From Pseudomonas weihenstephanensis (GTDB taxonomy: Bacteria > Pseudomonadota > Gammaproteobacteria > Pseudomonadales > Pseudomonadaceae), in NCBI RefSeq assembly GCF_001043055.1, contig NZ_JYLF01000010.1, positions 1 to 64,000 on the forward strand: a DNA stretch of 64,000 nt. Direction: 5' to 3'. Below are positions 35,104 to 43,882 of the stretch, piece after piece. Numbering within the stretch: the stretch's first letter is position 1; every line of letters begins with the position of its first letter. Under the pieces are notes generated by a model. That model worked only from the letters and a program-made list of their open reading frames with translations, had not been told where the DNA came from and did no database searches. Position numbers and translations under genes: made by a program.

Positions 35104-37026
35104 TCAGATCTTGAAGTGGCTCACCATCATTTGCAGCTGGTTGCCCAAGCGTGCCAATTCAACACTGGACTTGGCCGTCTCATCGCTTGCAGCCGCTGTT
35201 TGCTCGGACACGTCGCGCACGTTGATGATGCTGCGGCTGATCTCTTCGGCCACGGCGCTTTGCTGTTCGGCAGCGGCGGCAATTTGCTGGTTCATCGACT
35301 GAATATTCGACACGGTGCGGGTGATGCCTTGCAGCGAGGTGCCCGCCTGACGGGTCAAGGTCACGCTGCTGTCGGTCAGGCCACGGCTGGTGTTCATCAC
35401 GCTGGCCACCTGTTGCGTGCCACTTTGCAGGGCTGCGACCAGGGTTTGAATCTCTTCGGTGGATTTTTGCGTGCGTTGGGCCAGGCCGCGTACTTCGTCG
35501 GCCACCACCGCAAACCCGCGTCCGGCTTCACCGGCACGGGCTGCCTCGATGGCCGCATTGAGCGCCAGCAAGTTGGTTTGTTCGGCCACGGCTTTGATCA
35601 CGTCCATGACGCTGCCGATCTTGTCGCTTTCTTGTTGCAGCACTGCCATCGCTTCGGTTGAGCGACCGACTTCAACCGCCAGGCGCTCGATTTGATCAAT
35701 GGCCTGATTCACCACCCGATCACCCTCACGGGCTTCGCCATCGGCCGCCGCTGCGGCTTGCGAGGCGTCTTCAGCGTTGCGCGCCACTTCCTGCACGGTA
35801 GCGGTCATTTCGTGCATCGCGGTGGCCACTTGATCGGTCTCGATCTTTTGGCTGTTGACCCCGGCGCTGGTCTGTTCGGTGACCGCCGACAGTTCTTCGG
35901 CGGCGCTGGCAATTTGCGTCACGCCATCGCGGATACCGCCAATCAACTCGCGCAGGGTGGTGCCCATGCGTGCGATGCCTTGTTGCAACACACCCAAATC
36001 ATCGCGGCGGGTAATGCGCAGGTTCTGGCTCAGGTCACCGGCGGCAATGCGCTCGACCACGTCCAGGGTTTCACGCAGCGGGCGGGTGATCTGGCGGGTA
36101 ATGACCACCGCTGCACAGATACCAAATAGCAACACAAGCAGGGTGCTGATCAATTGAAGGGTGTTGGCACTGGCGCTTTCGTTGTCGCGACGTTCGAGCT
36201 GGATTTTGTACAGCTCATCACTGCGGCTGAGGATGCCCGAGCCGTAGTCGGTCATTTCCTTACGCATGTCGGTGATGGTTTTGTCTGTGTCGGCGTAGAC
36301 CTGCAACGCCTGTTTGTATTGCGCCAGGGCGCCATCCAGCGTGCGCAAGGTGTCAGGTGCGCTGGCGCTGAAGTGGGTATTGAGTGCGCTCAGGCTGGCG
36401 ATGGCCTCGCTCAGTTGTTGGCGAGCGGCTTGTTCATTGGCAACCGTTTGGGCGGCCATGTAGGCACGCACCTGGTAGCGCGCCAGCAAGAACTGCTCAC
36501 GGACGGCGGTCAACGTACTCAGTTGTTCAAAGCGCCCTTCATCGCCGGGCGCGCTTTGCATCACGCGGGTTTTGAGCACGTCCATCGCATCGCGGGCGAC
36601 TTTAGAGCTGTGGTCCATGTTGTCGCGTGAGACAGCGGACTCGACATACGCCTTGCGCATGGTCACCAGCGCGGATTGGTATTTGTTGATGATGTCGTGC
36701 TGTTCGTTGAGCAGCTTGAGGTTTTCCGGGCTTTTGAACGAGGCGATCAGCAGCTTTTGCTGCGCCACAAACGCGTCCAGTGTGTTCTGTACGTTTTGCG
36801 CGGCGGTCTCGTCGCCATCGGTCAGCATGTATTGCAAACGTGCAACGCGCAGGTTGGTCAGCGAGCCGTTGAGGCGCGTGATGTCACTCATCCAGTTACT
36901 GCGGTCGATCAGTTTGTCCAAGCTGAGCCAGTCGCTGATTGCCATTAATAAAGTCAGGGCCAGCACCAGGCCAAAGCCCAGTGCCAGTTTCATGTTCACG
37001 CTGATGTTGCTCAGCCAGCTATTCAT
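35104..37026 (-). CDS. Methyl-accepting chemotaxis protein, HBM-like sensor
   Basis: 640 aa. TM1 at about residues 10-30 and TM2 near 295-315 bracket a 260-residue all-helical periplasmic domain. Its length and opening (IDRSNWMSDITRLNGSL) suggest the helical bimodular (HBM) type found in Pseudomonas receptors for TCA intermediates such as McpS. A HAMP domain and the invariant signalling tip (EQTNLLALNAAIEAARAGEAG, RGFAVVADEVRGLAQRT) follow. It signals through CheA/CheW. The ligand is not provable from sequence. It is divergent from a phosphatase gene. Confidence 0.93.
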   Translation of the reverse strand: MNSWLSNISVNMKLALGFGLVLALTLLMAISDWLSLDKLIDRSNWMSDITRLNGSLTNLRVARLQYMLTDGDETAAQNVQNTLDAFVAQQKLLIASFKSPENLKLLNEQHDIINKYQSALVTMRKAYVESAVSRDNMDHSSKVARDAMDVLKTRVMQSAPGDEGRFEQLSTLTAVREQFLLARYQVRAYMAAQTVANEQAARQQLSEAIASLSALNTHFSASAPDTLRTLDGALAQYKQALQVYADTDKTITDMRKEMTDYGSGILSRSDELYKIQLERRDNESASANTLQLISTLLVLLFGICAAVVITRQITRPLRETLDVVERIAAGDLSQNLRITRRDDLGVLQQGIARMGTTLRELIGGIRDGVTQIASAAEELSAVTEQTSAGVNSQKIETDQVATAMHEMTATVQEVARNAEDASQAAAAADGEAREGDRVVNQAIDQIERLAVEVGRSTEAMAVLQQESDKIGSVMDVIKAVAEQTNLLALNAAIEAARAGEAGRGFAVVADEVRGLAQRTQKSTEEIQTLVAALQSGTQQVASVMNTSRGLTDSSVTLTRQAGTSLQGITRTVSNIQSMNQQIAAAAEQQSAVAEEISRSIINVRDVSEQTAAASDETAKSSVELARLGNQLQMMVSHFKI

Positions 37027-37364
37027 CTGTTCCTCCAGGAACCGTTCGCTACTTGATCGAGATTTCGCTGGAGAGTCTTTTTATTCTGGCCCAGCAGAAG
37101 GTGTATTGGGCTGTATCGGCGGGCAGTTACAGAGCTGAAACGGTTTTTTAAACGGCTCGATAAACGGTAAACAACCTTATAAACGTTGTGCTTTTTTGGG
37201 TCGGCGCGAATGGCCGATCACGTTTTTTTTCACATTCGTTTCACCGATCACTTACGTCGCAGTTTTTAGACTTCTGTTCAGTCGGGTGATGGCTGCCGCG
37301 TGCAAGGATCTGCCTCGCACACACGGCTTTTCGACCTCATTCGTTCACCGACTCGTACAGGGGC
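37027..37364. other. Divergent intergenic region with AAACGG direct repeats
   Basis: A 338-base gap between the chemoreceptor and the phosphatase. AAACGG occurs at 37138, 37150 and 37162, an exact 12-bp period, with a related AAACGT at 37181. On the minus strand a FliA-type -10 (GCCGATAC, complement of 37113-37120) lies 87 bases before the chemoreceptor start, but its -35 is poor. No gene is seen. Confidence 0.45.
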
Positions 37365-38096
37365 ATGTGTATCGTGACGTTAAGTTTCGGCCTTACCGGC
37401 GTTAAAGGCTCAGCGCTGCGCAGCGTGCTGGCGCGTTACAGGAGTGCTCTGGTGGTGTTGGCCGCCAGCGTGTTGGCAATTGCGCTGACCGTGCAGCTGC
37501 TGGCACCCGCCTCGGCGCCGAACCTGGCGCAGCCGCGTCATCTCGACCGTTTGCAGACACTGACTGAAAGTTGGGCGCGGGGCGATGTGATTGCTTTGGT
37601 GCGCCATGTTGAGCGTTGCGACCGCTCACGCGCGGCGTGCCTGGGACCGGTGGATGGCGTGACTCTGCGCGCAACCAGCACCGCCCGCCGGCTCGGTGCC
37701 GACTTTCAGCACCTGGGGCTACAGAGTGTCGACGTTTACAGCAGCCTGCTGACCCGCGCCCGGCAAACAGCCGACTTTATGTTTGAGCGGCCCGTGCAGC
37801 CGCAGGACTGGCTGTTCAATTGTCGTGGCTCCATGCTGCGCGATGCGCTCAAGCACAAGGTGGCGGGGCGCAATCTGATACTGGTGACCCACAGCGAGTG
37901 CATGGATCAGTTGGAAAAGTCGATGCACGTGGCCACCGACACGACTTTCAGTTACGGCGCCTCGTTATTTATCAATGCGCCGGGGACAAACACGCCACCG
38001 CAGATGTTGGGTTTTATCGAAACCCAGGACTGGAAAAAGATCTTGCCGACGCAAGTGGCGAGCGTTCACGAAGAGGCAGACATGCCCCACCTCTGA
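37365..38096 (+). CDS. Membrane-anchored histidine phosphatase family protein
   Basis: 243 aa. A hydrophobic helix at about residues 28-48 serves as an anchor or uncleaved signal. The catalytic LVRHVERCDRS (residues 77-87; His80 accepts the phosphate) and the later LVTHSECMD carry the two histidines of the family, with SSLLTRARQTADFMF between. The architecture is like LPS heptose-phosphate phosphatases (Ais/PmrG), so a periplasmic envelope substrate is possible. The start could be a later codon, since an upstream Shine-Dalgarno is weak. Convergent with the DUF2589 operon. Confidence 0.78.
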   Translation: MCIVTLSFGLTGVKGSALRSVLARYRSALVVLAASVLAIALTVQLLAPASAPNLAQPRHLDRLQTLTESWARGDVIALVRHVERCDRSRAACLGPVDGVTLRATSTARRLGADFQHLGLQSVDVYSSLLTRARQTADFMFERPVQPQDWLFNCRGSMLRDALKHKVAGRNLILVTHSECMDQLEKSMHVATDTTFSYGASLFINAPGTNTPPQMLGFIETQDWKKILPTQVASVHEEADMPHL

Positions 38097-38101
38097 TGCC
38101 C

Positions 38102-38704
38102 TCACGGTTCACTCAAAACGCACAGGGTTTGGGGGGTGGCGGGTGTTTTCAGGCGTGAGTCATCATTGCGCACCGGACTGATCAGTTGGGTGTATTCCTC
38201 GATCATGCGGTGAATCGCCTCTGGCGGCTCGCACGCGCGAAACTCCATGCTGATTTGCATCTCATCGGTTTTACGCGTGTGCACGTCGCTCTTCTCACTG
38301 CCGAATGTCACAAAGAACTGCGCGCAATCGAGTTCGCCGTTCTCCAGCGCATGGCTGGCCTTCTGTTGTTCGGTGGCGTGCATGCGCACCGACAGGTCGA
38401 CTTTCATGACCTCCAGTGCCAACCCGCGTGGTGCCACCAGCGTGACCAGCGGCACGCGCATGGTGTGCTGCTCATCGAGTGCGACGGCCACCATTTTGGC
38501 TTTCATGGGGGTTTGCAAATCATCAATGTCGTAGTCGAAAAACTGGTCGAACAGTTTTATGTATTGCTGCGCCACCAGGTTTTGCGTGGCGGCCGCGGCT
38601 TGCTGCAAGCCGCGGGTGATGCTGCTCAGGTCGCAGGCCGTCATTGGCGTCTTACGCCGGTCGGGCAACGCCAGCGGGTCTTTTTGGCGATTGAAAAGCG
38701 CCAT
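38102..38704 (-). CDS. DUF2589-like protein, second copy
   Basis: 200 aa behind AAGGAG. It shares the DUF2589 plan with its neighbour: a helical start (ITRGLQQAAAATQNLVAQQYIKLFDQFF), a beta segment MRVPLVTLVAPRGLALEVMKVDLSV and the later VHTRKTDEMQISMEFRACEPPEAIHRMIEEY. The pattern 'TRKTD...PPEA(I/L)xR' is in both copies. Function unknown. It is the distal gene of a Mor-DUF2589-DUF2589 unit on the minus strand. Confidence 0.7.
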   Translation of the reverse strand: MALFNRQKDPLALPDRRKTPMTACDLSSITRGLQQAAAATQNLVAQQYIKLFDQFFDYDIDDLQTPMKAKMVAVALDEQHTMRVPLVTLVAPRGLALEVMKVDLSVRMHATEQQKASHALENGELDCAQFFVTFGSEKSDVHTRKTDEMQISMEFRACEPPEAIHRMIEEYTQLISPVRNDDSRLKTPATPQTLCVLSEP

Positions 38705-38769
38705 GTTTCACACTCCTTGGTGTGGGGTGAGTAACCCCGTCGTCACGGACGGGGTCAGGTCGAGGAGGC

Positions 38770-39417
38770 TCAGGCCGGATCGTGGGTGGCGCTGCCTGGC
38801 GCTGGCAATACGCCTGCGGTGGGCAGCGCATCAAGGTGTTGCGCGGTCGCGTTCGGCATCACGATGGGCTTGGTGGCGGCATCGGTGAGGAAGTCGATCA
38901 CACGCATCAGGGCTTCAGGCGGGTCTTGGCGTACCACTTTGGTGCTGATGGCATAGCGTGCGCGGGTATCGGTTTTGCGGGTTTGCGACGATTTATGGCT
39001 GGCCGAGCCTTTGATCGACACATTGAACGGGCCCCAGCCCATCGACGCGGCAAAACTGCCTTCGCCACTGGTTTCACGGGTGCTTTCGGCTTGCTGACTG
39101 ATGGTCAGCTCGAAGTCGATGTTGCCCTCTTCAATGGTGATGTTCGGGTGGCTGATGGCCGCGAGCAGCGGAATGCGCATCTGCTTGGTGACGGTCCCCT
39201 TGTAGACGCCTTGGTCGTCTACCAGCGTTTCGTCGTAGTCAAACTGCACCGAAACCGCTTTGCCATCCTGAATGCACACACCCATGAGGAAGTCGGCATA
39301 GGATTTACTGGCCTGCACTTGTGCCTGAATCATGGCCTGCAAAGGTCCGGCGATCATGCGGTCCAGCGGCAGGGCGTTGATCACTGAGCCGATGAGGCCC
39401 GAATCGATTTGTGACAT
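38770..39417 (-). CDS. DUF2589-like protein, first copy
   Basis: 215 aa from ATG 39417 (MSQIDSGLIGSVINALPL), with GGAGA upstream; an in-frame TTG two codons earlier is less likely. The DUF2589 features are clear: PLDRMIAGPLQAMIQAQVQASKSYADFL, VTKQMRIPLLAAISHPNITIEEGNIDFELTISQ and QTRKTDTRARYAISTKVVRQDPPEALMRVIDFL. The glycine/serine-rich middle (GEGSFAASMGWGPFNVSIKGSASHKS) may form a beta structure. Family function is unknown. It lies 81 bases after the Mor-like gene. Confidence 0.75.
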   Translation of the reverse strand: MSQIDSGLIGSVINALPLDRMIAGPLQAMIQAQVQASKSYADFLMGVCIQDGKAVSVQFDYDETLVDDQGVYKGTVTKQMRIPLLAAISHPNITIEEGNIDFELTISQQAESTRETSGEGSFAASMGWGPFNVSIKGSASHKSSQTRKTDTRARYAISTKVVRQDPPEALMRVIDFLTDAATKPIVMPNATAQHLDALPTAGVLPAPGSATHDPA

Positions 39418-39498
39418 GGTCAATCTCCGTATTGAGCTGCGCGAGGGTGCGCAATGTCACTCTAGGGGGCCGGCCGAGGGCCGTTCAGCGGGAACCGA

Positions 39499-39882
39499 TT
39501 ACCTCGCAATCGAGGTTTCGAGGCGGCGAATATTGCCGATCTGGCGCAGGCTCAAACCGTACTTGTCCGCCAGTACGCTGCGTGACAAGCCCTCACAGGT
39601 TTCCTGCTGAATGTGTTGATTGCGGATCTGGCGGCAGAAGTGATCGGCCTTGGGGATTTCCAGCGCCAGCCCGGCGAAACGCTTGATCAGCGCGCCCAGC
39701 GCATCGGGGGGCAAAATTTGCGACAGCGAGGTGCGCTCCGGGTGTTTGGGGATGTACTTGGGCCTGCCACCAAACGCGCAGGTCAGGGTGTACGCATGCT
39801 CAAGGCCCACGCAGTCGATCAGCGCTTGCAGCGAATGAGGCAGTTGGCGAATGTTGACCAGGTTGAGGTCGTTGACGTCCAT
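39499..39882 (-). CDS. Mor-like transcriptional activator
   Basis: 127 aa behind AAGGA. Residues 50-125 (ILPPDALGALIKRFAGLALEIPK, then a helix-turn-helix SRSVLADKYGLSLRQIGNIRR) look like the Mor/C activators of Mu-like phages, and the length equals Mu Mor (129 aa). No other phage gene is near, so it seems to have been recruited to control the DUF2589 genes below it. A dyad 22 bases upstream (39904) may be its own site. The call rests on motif memory. Confidence 0.7.
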   Translation of the reverse strand: MDVNDLNLVNIRQLPHSLQALIDCVGLEHAYTLTCAFGGRPKYIPKHPERTSLSQILPPDALGALIKRFAGLALEIPKADHFCRQIRNQHIQQETCEGLSRSVLADKYGLSLRQIGNIRRLETSIAR

Positions 39883-39903
39883 TGTTCGGTCCTTGGAATC
39901 TTA

Positions 39904-39921
39904 AGTGTCCATTTGGATACT
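39904..39921. promoter_or_regulatory. Dyad upstream of the Mor-like gene
   Basis: AGTGTCCA, TT, TGGATACT: a near-perfect 8-bp inverted repeat (one mismatch) 22 bases before the Mor-like start, where an autoregulatory or activator site would lie. Confidence 0.45.
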
Positions 39922-40115
39922 AAGGACGCGTGCCACCTCGGTATAAGTAGGAAATGCACCCCTTACAGATAGGAATTATTACCAAGTGATCTAGGGCGAA
40001 GCCTGAGCGCTGCACTGCGTTTTCCCCTAGCGATCAAGGCAAACGTCATCTCTGGCGAGGGTGTGAACGTCAGCGTTAACGCCCGGCCATTGCGGTCGGG
40101 CGGTGACAGGACGGT

Positions 40116-40622
40116 TTAATTGCGTGTCAGCAAGCGATCCCAGTTTTGCTCATCGGGAAAGGCTTTATCGCTCAGCTCGCGGGCCACAACATTGTCGATG
40201 TCAGTGGCGCTCAACGTCTTTTCGTCCAGCCACGGCCACGTCGCATCGGCATCACGAAAGTTGAGTTGATCATTGAGTTGTTGGCAGGCGAGGGCGAGCA
40301 GGTGCAGCAGGTTCAGGTGGCTGGCGATGTACGGTTTTTGCGTTTGAGGGGTGCGGCTGAGCAGCGTCGATACATCACTCGCTTCAGCGCTGATCAAGCT
40401 ATCGCTCAGCAGGCTCCACACCAAGGTGCCGTTACTGGACATATCTTTATTGGCGTAGGCCGGGTCAGAGCTGACTTCAAGGGTGATTTTGAGTTTTTGT
40501 TTTTCGAGCTGGTCAATCAAATAGTAGGCCAGGTCCGATTGACGCAAATAGGCAGTGGCCGTGTTCACAGCCAAATGGGCGTCATAGTCGTTCAGGGTTT
40601 TACTGGTCACGGTAATGGTCAT
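40116..40622 (-). CDS. Hypothetical protein
   Basis: 168 aa with AAGGAA before ATG 40622. It has a beta-like start (MTITVTSKTLNDYDAHLAVN), helices (TATAYLRQSDLAYYLIDQLEKQ) and a polar C-terminus. No membrane segment, signal peptide or cofactor motif is seen, so it is probably cytosolic. I do not recognise it. It lies between the Mor-DUF2589 unit and the TM2 gene, on the same strand as both, next to the Ter locus. Confidence 0.65.
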   Translation of the reverse strand: MTITVTSKTLNDYDAHLAVNTATAYLRQSDLAYYLIDQLEKQKLKITLEVSSDPAYANKDMSSNGTLVWSLLSDSLISAEASDVSTLLSRTPQTQKPYIASHLNLLHLLALACQQLNDQLNFRDADATWPWLDEKTLSATDIDNVVARELSDKAFPDEQNWDRLLTRN

Positions 40623-40876
40623 GGCAGGTTCCTTGACGTGTTGAAAACATTGTCAGAGGAGCGTAGCCAAAACCCTGTGATCGGCCATCCCAAGTCGGGT
40701 TCTATTGCCGTGGATCAGGGTTGTGGCAGATGCCGTAGCCGCTGGTGCAGGCGGCGTCCGGCAACAACGTCGTCATAAAGTCCAATCAGGCGATGTTTGA
40801 GATCAAACGCCTGCTCAGAGTTCACGCCCGTTTTGCGTCCGGCCACAGCCTGACGGCGGTTATGCGCAGCGGTTGC

Positions 40877-41320
40877 TTAGAACCAAGGCTTGCGGCCAAC
40901 CACGTAAGTCTGTTCGAAGTCTTCGTCGGTCTTGGTCAGGTAGATGATGAATTCGATGAAGGCGATCAGGCCGATGATCATCGATGGCACGCCCAGCAGA
41001 ATGAAGCCGAACAGGAACACCAGCAGCATGATGATGCCTTGAGCGTTGTAGCCCAGGTAGAACTTGTGCGCGCCAAAGGCACCCAGGAAAAACGCCAGCA
41101 ACGCCGCCGGAATTTTTTTCGAGTTGCCGGAGGTGGCCGGGCCGTCCTGGAAGATCGCTTCAGCGTTGCTGCCATTGGTGGAGAAATCTACCCGGCTGCC
41201 AGCCTTTGGCAGTACTGCGCTTTTCCAATGATCAACGCTGAACGAATAACGATTGCCGTCATCCGCCGAGATGGTGCCGGTACGACTCGTAGAGTTGAAC
41301 TCAAGAACCTTGCCTTTCAT
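40877..41320 (-). CDS. TM2-domain protein with N-terminal cold-shock-like segment
   Basis: 147 aa behind AAGGAG. Residues 1-55 (MKGKVLEFNSTSRTGTISADDGNRYSFSVDHW) look like a cold-shock/OB-type fold. After a short linker, residues 70-135 form a TM2 domain with KKIPAALLAFFLGAFGAHKFYLG and GIIMLLVFLFGFILLGVPSMI, i.e. two membrane helices. The union of a nucleic-acid-binding-like head with TM2 recurs in bacteria, but its role is unknown. It is divergent from the Ter locus across 291 bases. Confidence 0.78.
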   Translation of the reverse strand: MKGKVLEFNSTSRTGTISADDGNRYSFSVDHWKSAVLPKAGSRVDFSTNGSNAEAIFQDGPATSGNSKKIPAALLAFFLGAFGAHKFYLGYNAQGIIMLLVFLFGFILLGVPSMIIGLIAFIEFIIYLTKTDEDFEQTYVVGRKPWF

Positions 41321-41611
41321 GTACTGCTCCTTGTTTTCCCCTCGCTGAGTGAGGGGTAGATAGATGAGTTGCTGCGAAGTCTTTGGGGTGTAACCGGCGG
41401 ACTTAAACGTGAAGCACGTTCAATCGAATCGGCGACCGCAAACGAGCCGGTCAAAGCCAATTAATGCCGAATATTTCAAAATGGGCGGCAATTGGAGCAC
41501 GCGCGATAGTGGCATTTCAATAGTACTGTTTAGATGCGTTTAAATTGACAGGGCCTGGCGTAGAATCGCGCGCTTAGCGTGTCTCTCCTCTACCTGTACC
41601 AAGGGATGTCC

Positions 41612-42625
41612 ATGATCTGGTTTCTTGAAGGGCAATCCAGCCAACGTGATGTGATTGCCGGCGCCCGAGCGGCGTTGCCTGACGGCGTTCAAATTTTTGC
41701 CTCGCACCGCCAACGTCGTCCTGAAATCACCGGGTTGGCGGACGTGGCCTGGCGCGAGCCGCAGGACAACGAAGAGCGGATTGCCTGGGTCATCCAGCAG
41801 GCCTGCGCCAACGGCATCAAGGTGGTTTTGGCGGGCCGTGTGGGGCATGTCTACGAAGCGCATCGTGCAGACTTCGAAGCCGCAGGGTTGGTGCTGGTCA
41901 CCGGCGCGTTGAGCCTCGACACCTTTGAACGGGTGGACGACAAGTCGATATTTACCCGTGAAGCGCTGGCCGCAGGCATGGCCTGTATTCCTGCGATCAC
42001 GGTGCAGACTCAAGCCGAGCTGGAAAGTGCCTACGCGCAGTTATCGCGTGATGGCCGCGTCTGCGTGAAACCTACGCACGGCATTTATGGACAGGGTTTT
42101 TGGCGTTTGGCCGAGGATGTAGACCCGTTTCGCTGCTTCGCTAACGCCGATTCCCACGAAGTGGACCTGAGTGTTTTCGCCCAGGCCTATGGCCGTTCAC
42201 AACAGCCCAAGCCTTTGCTGGTGATGCCTTACATGCCGGGCAGTGAGTGCTCGGTGGACATGGTGTGCGAAGCAGGTAAAGCGGTGGCGTTCGTCGGTCG
42301 GCGCAAGCAGGGGTTGATGCAGTCGTTCGAGCGCGACGGCGCTGCCGTCGAGTTGGCGATCAAGGCCGCAGAGCATTTCAGATGCGACGGTATTGTTAAC
42401 GTACAAACCCGCGATGATGCCCATGGCGCGCCACATTTGCTGGAGATCAATTTGCGTTATTCAGGCGGTGTGGGTTACACCCGTGAAACCGGTGTGAACT
42501 TGCCCGGTATCTTCGCCACCCGTCGCCTGAAACTGCCAGAGCCGGTGAGTGTTTGGCACCCGGATATTCAGGTTAAAGCCATCACGGTCGCCGTTTCGGT
42601 TCGTGAAGAAGAGCTGTTAAGGTGA
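41612..42625 (+). CDS. Ter-locus ATP-grasp enzyme
   Basis: 337 aa from ATG 41612 (MIWFLEGQSSQRDV), chosen because AAGGG is six bases upstream; ATG 41606 overlaps that element. ATP-grasp features: VCVKPTHGIYGQGFWRL (phosphate-binding loop), LLVMPYMPGSECSVDMV and the metal site LLEINLRYSGGVGYTRETG. Such enzymes join a carboxylate to an amine or thiol with ATP. It begins the plus-strand Ter locus, and ATP-grasp proteins of this kind are part of the Ter-linked metabolite module described for bacteria. Substrate unknown. The 291 bases upstream hold its promoter; no clean -35/-10 pair is seen. Confidence 0.85.
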   Translation: MIWFLEGQSSQRDVIAGARAALPDGVQIFASHRQRRPEITGLADVAWREPQDNEERIAWVIQQACANGIKVVLAGRVGHVYEAHRADFEAAGLVLVTGALSLDTFERVDDKSIFTREALAAGMACIPAITVQTQAELESAYAQLSRDGRVCVKPTHGIYGQGFWRLAEDVDPFRCFANADSHEVDLSVFAQAYGRSQQPKPLLVMPYMPGSECSVDMVCEAGKAVAFVGRRKQGLMQSFERDGAAVELAIKAAEHFRCDGIVNVQTRDDAHGAPHLLEINLRYSGGVGYTRETGVNLPGIFATRRLKLPEPVSVWHPDIQVKAITVAVSVREEELLR

Positions 42626-42666
42626 GCGCCATTCATTAAGCGTACTGGCCAGAGGAATCAAGGAAG

Positions 42667-43806
42667 ATGAAATTGATGCCGGGAGGCAATGGGCCTCTGA
42701 AGTCGGTGCGCTGTGAACTGAACCTGACCTGCGCGCGCGCGGGGGCTTTGGGAGAGTACGCCGGGCTGGCGTTGCTGGCGCTGGATGATAAGCGTCAGCC
42801 GGTCGCCGAGCCTGCGCTGCTCCATCAGCCGCAACCTTGGATGCAATGGCACGACACCTGCGGTGTGGCGCGTTTGAGCCTGGCACTGGATCAATTACCG
42901 GCGAGCTGTGAGCGCGTGTTAGTGGTGCTGTATGTGTATGGCGCGCTGGGCCCGCTGCGTGAGTTGGGTTCATTTCAACTCCAGGCCGACGAAACCATCG
43001 AGCATGACCTGACCCTGGCGGACTATGGCGACAGCGCGATGGTCATTGCCGAGGTGTACCGGCGTGGCGATCAATGGAAAATCCGCGCCTTGGCGGAGGC
43101 TTCGGCTTACGGTCTGAGCGCCTTTGCCCGGCGCATGGGCATCAGCCTGGATGACCGGCATCCGCAACGGCTCAGCACCGAATCTGACGACAGTGCCTCG
43201 CGGCAGAGCGCGACCGGTACAGGCTTTGCTGTCAGCGCGCAGCATATTTTGACGTGCGCCCATGTGATTGAAGGGCTGAACCATCTGTTTATTGACTCGT
43301 TCGACGGTCGCTTTAAGGCCGAAGCCGTGGTGGTGGACCGCAAGAATGATCTGGCGTTGTTGCGGGTCAGTGGCGCGCCAGCGTTCACGGCTGTCACGTT
43401 TCGTGAAGGCATCGGCAGCGAGTTGGGCGAAAGCGTGGTCACCCTTGGTTTTCCACTGGCCGGGTTGGCGGGTGGAGGCGTGCAAGTCTCCCAAGGGGTG
43501 GTATCGGGGCTGTTTGGTGTGCGCGATGATGCCAGCCTCATGCAGTTCACGGCGCCGATTCAACCGGGCTCCAGCGGTAGCCCGGTGTTTGATCAGTACG
43601 GCATGGTGGCAGGCTTGGTCACCTCAAGCATGGCCGATGCACAGAACATGAACTTTGCCGTGAAGACGGCGCTGTTGCTGGCTTTTCTTGAAGCTGCCCG
43701 CGTTCCCGCTCAGAGGGGACGCAGCGAACACGCATTGAGTACGCCCGAATTGGTGCGGTCTTCGCAATCGGGTTTGTGGCGAATAGACGCCAGCCATCTC
43801 CAGTAA
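42667..43806 (+). CDS. TerD-like domain fused to a trypsin-like serine protease
   Basis: 379 aa. Residues 1-165 follow the TerD plan and end in VIAEVYRRGDQWKIRALAEASAYGLSAFARRMG, like TerD's C-terminal strand and helix. The acidic GDNRTGEGDGDDE metal loop of true TerD is missing. Residues 175-345 are a trypsin/HtrA-type protease: CAHVIEG (His199), RKNDLALL (Asp228) and PGSSGSPVF (Ser303). There is no signal peptide, PDZ domain or membrane helix, so it is cytosolic. It lies 41 bases after the ATP-grasp gene. A protease tethered to a Ter-type sensor could cut Ter components or a stress target; this is inference. Confidence 0.88.
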   Translation: MKLMPGGNGPLKSVRCELNLTCARAGALGEYAGLALLALDDKRQPVAEPALLHQPQPWMQWHDTCGVARLSLALDQLPASCERVLVVLYVYGALGPLRELGSFQLQADETIEHDLTLADYGDSAMVIAEVYRRGDQWKIRALAEASAYGLSAFARRMGISLDDRHPQRLSTESDDSASRQSATGTGFAVSAQHILTCAHVIEGLNHLFIDSFDGRFKAEAVVVDRKNDLALLRVSGAPAFTAVTFREGIGSELGESVVTLGFPLAGLAGGGVQVSQGVVSGLFGVRDDASLMQFTAPIQPGSSGSPVFDQYGMVAGLVTSSMADAQNMNFAVKTALLLAFLEAARVPAQRGRSEHALSTPELVRSSQSGLWRIDASHLQ

Positions 43807-43882
43807 CGATTTCGCGCTTGTTTTAAACGGTTGAGTCGCGAATCGTCTCTCACTTTTATGTATTCTCAGGTATGAAACTTCA

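Noticed and set aside
41540..41575. TTGACA near TAGAAT before the Ter locus as a sigma-70 promoter
   Set aside because: The two boxes are only about 10 bases apart, far from the usual 17.
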